This document shows, in pieces, positions 7,270-12,522 of a DNA stretch of 12,522 nt. The translations under genes were made by a program, and so were the position numbers. Each line of letters starts with the position of its first letter. Positions within the stretch are counted from its first letter, which is position 1. This stretch comes from M3007 sp038327555 (GTDB taxonomy: Bacteria > Bacteroidota > Bacteroidia > Chitinophagales > Saprospiraceae): positions 1-12,522 of the forward strand of contig JBBQLD010000089.1 of the NCBI GenBank assembly GCA_038327555.1. The letters run 5' to 3'. The notes under the pieces were generated by a model. The model was not told where the DNA came from, ran no database searches, and was given only the letters and a program-made list of their open reading frames with translations.

Positions 7270-8112
7270 ATGAATCATCTCGAACTATTTAATCGAACCT
7301 GCGCGGAGTGCAGTAGCCTCATTACCAGGCGATATAGCACCTCGTTCTCTTTGGGAATCAAGTTGTTCGACGTTCGTTTTCGCGGGCCGGTTTACGGTAT
7401 CTATGGCTTTGTTCGGTTTGCCGACGAGATTGTGGATACCTTCCACGATTACCCGAAAGCCGATTTGTTTGCGCGGTTCAAGCAGGATACCTGGCGCGCT
7501 ATTGAAGAAGGTATTAGCCTCAATCCTGTCTTGCATTCTTTCCAACAAGTGGTGCGGAAATACGGTATCGAACGGGAGCTGATTGAGGCATTTCTCGACA
7601 GCATGGAGATGGATTTGACCGAATCTGCTTATGATCCGGAGGGGTACAATGAATATATTTACGGCTCGGCAGAAGTGGTAGGACTGATGTGTCTGCGCGT
7701 TTTCTGCGAGGGCAATGATCTGCAGTATCAACAGTTAAAAGCTTCGGCCCGACGCCTGGGTGCAGCTTTTCAAAAGATAAATTTCCTGCGTGACATCAAA
7801 AGTGATCATGAAGAGCGCGGTCGGGTGTATTTCCCAGGCGTAGATTTCACTCGATTCTCTCAGGAGGACAAATGGCGCATCGAAGCCGACATCAAGGAAG
7901 ATTTCGACGCGGCTTTGGTTGGTATACGCCTGTTGCCAAAAGGATCACGGCTTGGAGTGTACCTGGCTTATAAATACTACACGCATCTTTTCATGAAGAT
8001 CAAGAGCGCGCCCCCGCAGCAGGTGGCGCAAGAGCGCTTCCGGCTTTCGAGCAAACGGAAGGTCTATTTGTTGTGTAGTTCAGCATTGAGGAATCAATTT
8101 GGGGCTTTATAG
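7270..8112 (+). CDS. crtB: Phytoene synthase (squalene/phytoene synthase family)
   Basis: The product is 280 residues, a typical short bacterial CrtB. The enzyme condenses two geranylgeranyl diphosphates head to head into phytoene. The conserved YSTSF is at residues 22-26. The first aspartate-rich motif DEIVD is at 52-56, in YGFVRFADEIVD. The second is at 175-179, in QKINFLRDIKSDHEERGRVY, and RVYFP follows at 185-189. Both motifs bind diphosphate through Mg2+ and are intact. It lies downstream of crtI with a 121-bp spacer that holds only a weak seven-base inverted repeat (7189-7195/7204-7210) without a T-tract, so co-transcription with crtI is likely. A strong terminator hairpin follows. Squalene or dehydrosqualene synthase is possible in principle, but the crtI neighbour favours phytoene synthase. 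Confidence 0.93.
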   Translation: MNHLELFNRTCAECSSLITRRYSTSFSLGIKLFDVRFRGPVYGIYGFVRFADEIVDTFHDYPKADLFARFKQDTWRAIEEGISLNPVLHSFQQVVRKYGIERELIEAFLDSMEMDLTESAYDPEGYNEYIYGSAEVVGLMCLRVFCEGNDLQYQQLKASARRLGAAFQKINFLRDIKSDHEERGRVYFPGVDFTRFSQEDKWRIEADIKEDFDAALVGIRLLPKGSRLGVYLAYKYYTHLFMKIKSAPPQQVAQERFRLSSKRKVYLLCSSALRNQFGAL

Positions 8113-8138
8113 CTGGGCTTGAACTTGTTTTTTTTAAA

Positions 8139-8182
8139 AACAATACCTTTGGATGCGATGCACCAAGGGTATTGTTCGTTTT
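8139..8182 (+). terminator. Rho-independent terminator after crtB
   Basis: A 14-bp stem (8139-8152 with 8163-8176, one G-U pair as RNA) encloses a 10-base loop. It is followed on the plus strand by CGTTTT and preceded by T and A runs (about 8128-8140), so it could also stop minus-strand transcription. It begins 26 bases after the crtB stop and separates the carotenoid unit from the acyltransferase unit. Confidence 0.7.
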
Positions 8183-8296
8183 GGGGAATTTTCGTTGGAA
8201 AAAGCGTAAAAAGTAAAGTGAGAACTACTGTTGAAAGGTTTATGGCTACCAATACCTAAAAAATCCTGTTGCTTTGTGGCCAAATTCACAGCATAA

Positions 8297-9598
8297 ATGC
8301 CTTACAGAAACGCCCCCATCCACCCCATCCTTCGCCTGATTTATGCCTGGCTCCGGCTCACGGCCTGGTTGGGAATAAGGGTCTTTTATCGCCGCCGCCT
8401 TGCACTTGGGCGCGAACATTTGCGCTTTGACGGGCCAGCCATCATTGTTTGCAACCATCCCAGCACCCTGATGGATCCGCTAAATGTGGGCATCAACATT
8501 CGGCAGGAAATGTTTTTTCTGGCTAATTATGGCTTGTTCAAAAATCCGGTGAGCAGCTGGATCCTTACCCGACTTTTTTGCATCCCGGTCAAACGAAAAG
8601 AAGACGTGGCCGAAGGCGAGGCTCGGGACAATGATGTTGCTTTTGAACAATCTTTTCAACATTTAGAAAAGTTCGGAGTGCTTTTTATCGCTGCAGAAGG
8701 AGCAAGCTGGATGAATCGGTACGTGCGCCCATTCAAAACCGGTACTGCTAGAATTGCCTTTGGCGCTGAACGCCGAAACGACTGGTTACTCGGGGTAAAA
8801 ATCATTCCCGTTGGGGTCAGTTACGATGCCCCCAGACTTTTCAGAAGCCGGACCACCGTAGAATACGGAGCTCCCATCGACCCGAAATTATGGGTAGAGG
8901 CTTTTCAAAAAGATCCGGAAAAAGCCGTGGAGGACTTCACCATCGAGATTCGGAAAAGCGTAGCCTCACTTACGCTAAATTCTGGCAGTGAAGCCGGCGA
9001 CGAGTTTGTGAACCAGACAGAAATTATGGTTCGCAATAGCCTTCCATACCTCTCTGAGCGAGATCAATACTTGCGCCTAAAAGCCTTTTTGGCAAAAAAC
9101 ATTGAAAACCAAGGACTTAAAAACAAGGTAGCCACTTATTTCACCGCGCTCGAAAAAGCCAGGCTAACCGATGCCGGGCTGTCAAAACCCGTTCATCCAT
9201 TATCGTTCATCGCGCTCCTACTAGGCTCCCCGTTTTTCCTGCTGGGCTACGGATTTTGGTTTTTGCCCTGCTGGCTGCCCTGGCTACTCTGCAAAAGGCT
9301 GAAACTTTACCCCGGATACGATAGTAATGTAAAGGTATTGACAGGGCTATTCACGTTTCCGCTTGCCCTATGGGGCGGCTGGAAATTAGCTTTTTGGGTT
9401 TTCGGGCACACGCTTTGGGCCTGGGCATCATTGGCCGTGCTGGTACTTTGTGGTTACCTGGCGGAGGTTATTATGGATAAAGCAATGGCCTGGAAAGAAG
9501 GGCGGGCCGCAGGTATGTTTCAAAAGAAAAACCCTGAAGCATGGGCCAATCTTAATGCGCAACGAGAAATAATTTTAGCACAAATATCTAACTATTGA
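8297..9598 (+). CDS. PlsC-like lysophospholipid/glycerol-phosphate acyltransferase with C-terminal membrane helices
   Basis: The product is 433 residues. The acyltransferase domain occupies about residues 25-225. The catalytic block I is VCNHPSTLMDPL (51-62), which has five rather than the usual four residues between His54 and Asp60. Block II includes KNPVSSWILTRLFCIPVKR (82-100). Block III is AAEGASWMNRYVRPFKTGTA (132-151), holding the EGxS acyl-acceptor signature. Block IV is IIPVGVSYDAP (169-179). A helical linker follows, then two hydrophobic regions at about 302-332 and 347-393 that probably form membrane hairpins. Members of this family transfer acyl groups from acyl-ACP or acyl-CoA to glycerol-phosphate or lysophospholipid at the cytoplasmic membrane. 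The next gene starts 9 bp downstream, so the two form an operon. Acylation of another substrate, such as a carotenoid glycoside or amino acid, cannot be excluded. Confidence 0.85.
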   Translation: MPYRNAPIHPILRLIYAWLRLTAWLGIRVFYRRRLALGREHLRFDGPAIIVCNHPSTLMDPLNVGINIRQEMFFLANYGLFKNPVSSWILTRLFCIPVKRKEDVAEGEARDNDVAFEQSFQHLEKFGVLFIAAEGASWMNRYVRPFKTGTARIAFGAERRNDWLLGVKIIPVGVSYDAPRLFRSRTTVEYGAPIDPKLWVEAFQKDPEKAVEDFTIEIRKSVASLTLNSGSEAGDEFVNQTEIMVRNSLPYLSERDQYLRLKAFLAKNIENQGLKNKVATYFTALEKARLTDAGLSKPVHPLSFIALLLGSPFFLLGYGFWFLPCWLPWLLCKRLKLYPGYDSNVKVLTGLFTFPLALWGGWKLAFWVFGHTLWAWASLAVLVLCGYLAEVIMDKAMAWKEGRAAGMFQKKNPEAWANLNAQREIILAQISNY

Positions 9599-9607
9599 AC
9601 CTGTTTT

Positions 9608-10780
9608 ATGCCAAACCTGGAACAACTCCGCGCCGACACCCCTGCTTGTGCCCATAAAATCCACCTAAATAATGCCGGAGCAAGCTTTCAACCAGCACCA
9701 GTGCTGGCTGCTGTGCAGCGCCATCTGGAACTTGAATCACAATTGGGCGGCTATGAAGCGGGCGATGCAAAAGCCGCTGAAGTGGCTGGTTTTTACACCG
9801 CTGTAGCAAGGTTGCTTCATGCCCAACCGCGCAACATTGCCTTTACAGCAAGCGCGACAGACGCTTATGCCAAAGCACTAAGCTCCATTCCCTGGTGTGT
9901 TGGCGACGTGGTTTTGACCACAGAAAATGATTATTCCTCCAACCAGATCGCTTTCCTCGCGCTGCAAAAACGCCTTGGCGTTCGGCTGATCCGAGCACGT
10001 GACCTTCCTTCCGGTGGTGTTGATATCGAAGATTTTGATCGTCTGATGCGCCAATACCGTCCGGTGCTTGCCGCGGTGACCCATGTGCCTACCAACAGTG
10101 GCCTGGTGCAACCAGTGGAAGCCATCGGTGAAATATGCCGCGAACTTGAGGTGTGGTATCTCGTAGATGCCTGTCAATCAGCCGGACAAATGAATTTGGA
10201 TGTAGCAAAAATCGGTTGCGATTTCTTGACCGCCACGATGCGCAAATACCTGCGTGGGCCACGTGGCACAGGTTTTCTTTTTGCCTCCGATCGAGCATTA
10301 GAGGCAGGCCTGGAATTGCTCCTACCCGATATGCGCAGCGCAGATTGGACTGGGGCAGACGAATATCGAACCGCCGACACGGCCCGGCGGTTTGAATATT
10401 GGGAAATGCCCATCGCATTACTGTTAGGCAGCAAGGTGGCCGTGGATTACGCGCTCGATGTAGGCCTGGATTTTGCCGAAACCCGGATCAATCAGCTTGC
10501 AGTACTTACCCGTCAGTTGCTTTCTGAATTGCCCGGCGTTCGAGTTTTGGACGAAGGAACACACTTGTGCGGCATCGTAACGGCACAAGCCAAGCATTGG
10601 GAATCCACGATTTTGATGGAAAAACTTCAAGCGGCAAACATTAACTGCCGCTTGTCTCCTCGGGTGGCTGCGCAAATTGATTTTTCCAGAAAAGGGGTTG
10701 ATTGGGCTTTGCGGGTGTCGCCTCATTATTACAATACGGAGGAGGAGATCCGGCAATTCATAGGCGTTTTAGGTGGGTAA
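9608..10780 (+). CDS. Class V PLP-dependent aminotransferase-fold enzyme (isopenicillin N epimerase/EgtE/cysteine desulfurase-like)
   Basis: The product is 390 residues of fold type I. The N-terminus HLNNAGASFQPAPVLAAVQRHL (19-40) followed by GGYEA is characteristic of this subgroup. THVPTNSGLVQPVEAIGEIC (158-177) is the conserved central strand region. The PLP site is DACQSAGQ (187-194), where Asp187 should hold the pyridine nitrogen and Gln190 the phenolic oxygen. RKYLRGPRGTGFL (212-224) places Lys213 as the Schiff-base lysine. The C-terminal RVSPHYYNTEEEI (369-381) is also typical. Reactions in the class include C-S lyase, desulfurase and epimerase chemistry, and sequence alone does not choose. 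The kynureninase signature is absent. It is translated 9 bp after the acyltransferase and ends 2 bp from the convergent ACMSD gene, leaving no room for a separate terminator. Confidence 0.85.
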   Translation: MPNLEQLRADTPACAHKIHLNNAGASFQPAPVLAAVQRHLELESQLGGYEAGDAKAAEVAGFYTAVARLLHAQPRNIAFTASATDAYAKALSSIPWCVGDVVLTTENDYSSNQIAFLALQKRLGVRLIRARDLPSGGVDIEDFDRLMRQYRPVLAAVTHVPTNSGLVQPVEAIGEICRELEVWYLVDACQSAGQMNLDVAKIGCDFLTATMRKYLRGPRGTGFLFASDRALEAGLELLLPDMRSADWTGADEYRTADTARRFEYWEMPIALLLGSKVAVDYALDVGLDFAETRINQLAVLTRQLLSELPGVRVLDEGTHLCGIVTAQAKHWESTILMEKLQAANINCRLSPRVAAQIDFSRKGVDWALRVSPHYYNTEEEIRQFIGVLGG

Positions 10781-10782
10781 AT

Positions 10783-11784
10783 TCAAACTTCTTTTTCCCC
10801 AAATAGCCACTCCAAACTGTTTTTGAAAAACACCCGCTCCAAAGTTTCCTTTGGCAAACCCATGTCTTCGATGAACTTTCCAATTTCGAGGTCGCCAAGC
10901 GGAAACGGGTAATCTGTACCCAGGCAAACCTTTTGTGCCCCGACCACTTCCAAAATATACTGAAACAGTTGCGGATCGTGCGTTGCAGAGTCATACCAAA
11001 ACCGTCGAAGATATTCACGGGGGGAGACCGGATTGTCCATCGCTACCAGATCTGGCCGGCAATTGTATCCATGTTCAATGCGTCCAATCGTGGGCACAAA
11101 CGAGCCTCCTGCGTGGGCAAGGCATACCCGCAACTTGGGTAGTCGCTCCATTACTCCGCCAAAAACGAGTGAACAAGCTGCCCGGCTTGTTTCGGCAGGC
11201 ATGCCCACGAGCCAGGGAAGCCAATATTTGCGCATTTCAGCCTCGCCCATCATTTCCCAGGGGTGTACAAAAACAGCCATGTTAAGCCGCTGACAGGCCT
11301 CAAAAATGGGAAAGAATTGGGCTTCGCTCAGGTTCTGCTGATTTACATTGGACCCAATTTGAACCCCCGGAAACCCAAGACTGTGCAGCCGCTCCAACTC
11401 CTGAATGGCCAAATCCGTGTCTTGCATCGGAATTGTGCCGAGCGCGATGTAATGTTCCGGGTAATCGTCCACAACACCGGCTAAATGATCGTTGAGATAC
11501 CTGGAAAGATCCAAACAATCCGCAGGTTTTGCCCAATAACTGAACATGACCGGGATGGTGCAAACCACTTGAACGGGGGTTCGAAAATGCGCGTATTCTC
11601 CAATGCGCACCTGAGGATCCCAGCAATTAGATGCGATTTCGCGAAAAAACGTATCGCCTTTCATCATTCGTGCAAAGCCTGGAACGTGGTGCTCCAGGTG
11701 TATAAATTCTCCGTACCCGAATTTTTCTGCAAAATTGGGCAGCCGCTCAGGCAGGAGGTGCGTGTGCATGTCTATCTTTTTCAT
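10783..11784 (-). CDS. ACMSD: 2-amino-3-carboxymuconate-6-semialdehyde decarboxylase (ACMSD, amidohydrolase superfamily)
   Basis: The product is 333 residues, matching the length of known ACMSDs. The enzyme decarboxylates ACMS, the ring-opening product of 3-hydroxyanthranilate, diverting tryptophan/kynurenine carbon from quinolinate and NAD towards complete oxidation. Zinc ligands are visible as the HTH pair His7 and His9 (MKKIDMHTHLLPE), His174 (VFVHPWEM) and Asp291 (LGTDYPFPLGD); His224 (CLAHAGGSF) is the catalytic histidine. Segments NCWDPQVRI (53-61), PVMFSYWAKP (78-87), GFPGVQIG (137-144) and KYWLPWLVGMPAETS (186-200) closely follow the vertebrate and Pseudomonas enzymes as I remember them. 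Arg48 and Arg243 sit where the substrate-carboxylate arginines are expected. The ATG at 11784 is supported by the N-terminal metal motif. Other kynurenine-pathway genes are not in the window. Confidence 0.92.
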   Translation of the reverse strand: MKKIDMHTHLLPERLPNFAEKFGYGEFIHLEHHVPGFARMMKGDTFFREIASNCWDPQVRIGEYAHFRTPVQVVCTIPVMFSYWAKPADCLDLSRYLNDHLAGVVDDYPEHYIALGTIPMQDTDLAIQELERLHSLGFPGVQIGSNVNQQNLSEAQFFPIFEACQRLNMAVFVHPWEMMGEAEMRKYWLPWLVGMPAETSRAACSLVFGGVMERLPKLRVCLAHAGGSFVPTIGRIEHGYNCRPDLVAMDNPVSPREYLRRFWYDSATHDPQLFQYILEVVGAQKVCLGTDYPFPLGDLEIGKFIEDMGLPKETLERVFFKNSLEWLFGEKEV

Positions 11785-11964
11785 CGGAGCAATGATAAGG
11801 AAGAGTCAAGTGTAGTCAACCCAATTATCCAAAGTCTTTTTTTGACCGAATTGAATCTGAACTTTCTGTCTTTGTTTTATTGCTGTAGTGCCCCTACCTT
11901 AGCCTTTGATAAGTAAATACTTTCATTTATCTCACCCTATTTTTTCACCAAAAATTTTTAACTT

Positions 11965-12522
11965 TTGAAAAACTTCATTCCAGCCGCGCCATGCACCACT
12001 CAATTCCTCCTCGCCTGCCTTCTGAGCCTTCTCGTGGGCATAGGTCAAGCACAAACTACAAGCCCCTGTGAAAGCCTGACCACTGGCTTCGAAGGGCCGC
12101 CAGGTAACAATCCGCTCTGTGAGCAACCTGTGCAGATGGGCTTCGATATCAAGATTGGCAAAGGCACACCTTACCCAAATTCGTCCAACCTGCCGATGTT
12201 GCCAGTCAACCCAAGAATAGAGGTAACAGGCAACTTCAATGTGAACACTCACTTGAATTGGGAGGGTGCAACCATTCGGATCAATCCGGGTATTGCCATC
12301 AATATTGGAACAGGTGTTCTAGGACCTGCAAGCCTTACGCTTGACAACTGTCACCTTTATGCCTGTACTGGCCTTTGGAATGGGATTTTTATGAACAACG
12401 GCACAGCCGTGAAAACATTTAACGGAACCCTAATCGAAGATGCGGAAGGGGCCATACAAGCCATACATACCCAAAACGCCACCCTTGATATTGAGCATAC
12501 GACCTTTAACCGGAACAAAAAT
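11965..12522 (+). CDS. Secreted beta-helix-type protein, 3' truncated by window edge
   Basis: An open frame of 186 codons runs to the window end without a stop. It starts at TTG 11965 (KNFIPAAPCTTQ follows); an in-frame TAA lies at 11959-11961, and the first in-frame ATG comes only after the signal peptide. The signal peptide covers about residues 1-32, with core FLLACLLSLLVGIGQAQ and cleavage after a QAQ-like site. The mature part holds Cys residues and short strand-turn units (TGNFNVNTHLNWEGATIRIN, GPASLTLDNCHLYACTGLWN, AEGAIQAIHTQNATLDIEHT) typical of right-handed parallel beta-helix proteins exported in Bacteroidota. A T9SS sorting domain would be expected at the missing end. Upstream, TTTG at 11871-11874 and TACCTTAG at 11895-11902, 20 bases apart, are a weak promoter candidate. 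No enzyme signature is seen. Confidence 0.75.
   Translation, partial: MKNFIPAAPCTTQFLLACLLSLLVGIGQAQTTSPCESLTTGFEGPPGNNPLCEQPVQMGFDIKIGKGTPYPNSSNLPMLPVNPRIEVTGNFNVNTHLNWEGATIRINPGIAINIGTGVLGPASLTLDNCHLYACTGLWNGIFMNNGTAVKTFNGTLIEDAEGAIQAIHTQNATLDIEHTTFNRNKN

Noticed and set aside
9608..10780. Kynureninase, suggested by the adjacent ACMSD gene
   Set aside because: The N-terminal and PLP-site motifs fit the isopenicillin N epimerase/EgtE-like group, and the genes are convergent rather than in one operon.

Overview
The window looks like chromosomal DNA from a Bacteroidota bacterium, most likely of the Saprospiraceae type (Lewinella/Haliscomenobacter-like). Four things point there. A secreted protein carries a C-terminal sorting domain of the type IX secretion system. 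Several gene starts are preceded by TAnnTTTG-type -7 boxes rather than classical -10 boxes. Start codons lack Shine-Dalgarno sequences. The ECF sigma/anti-sigma, GH3, crtI and crtB genes also read like homologues from this phylum. The genus-level placement is inference from protein style, not a database match.

Left part (1-5442, all genes on the minus strand): a long imperfect inverted repeat at the window edge (1-164) runs into the stop codon of a membrane anti-sigma/TPR-like protein. That gene lies 3 bp downstream of an ECF-type sigma factor gene, so the two form a regulatory operon. Next comes a GH3-family adenylating enzyme whose last codons lie inside a 24-bp tandem repeat and a 55-bp palindrome (1813-1880). 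Then follows a 645-residue secreted protein with HYR/Ig-like, dockerin-like, cohesin-like and T9SS sorting regions.

Centre (5443-8182, plus strand): a divergent promoter region leads into crtI (phytoene desaturase, TTG start) and crtB (phytoene synthase), the first two committed steps of carotenoid synthesis. A strong hairpin terminator follows crtB.

Right part: a two-gene plus-strand unit encodes a membrane PlsC-like acyltransferase and, 9 bp later, a class V PLP-dependent enzyme. It converges, with a 2-bp gap, on a minus-strand gene for 2-amino-3-carboxymuconate-6-semialdehyde decarboxylase (ACMSD, kynurenine/tryptophan catabolism). The window ends inside a plus-strand secreted protein of beta-helix style that starts with TTG and runs off the edge.

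No tRNA, rRNA, CRISPR array or transposase is visible. No intergenic stretch exceeds 300 bp. I see no clear multi-gene novel system; the most unusual signals are the two palindromic repeat elements that touch gene ends and the cohesin-like plus dockerin-like secreted protein.
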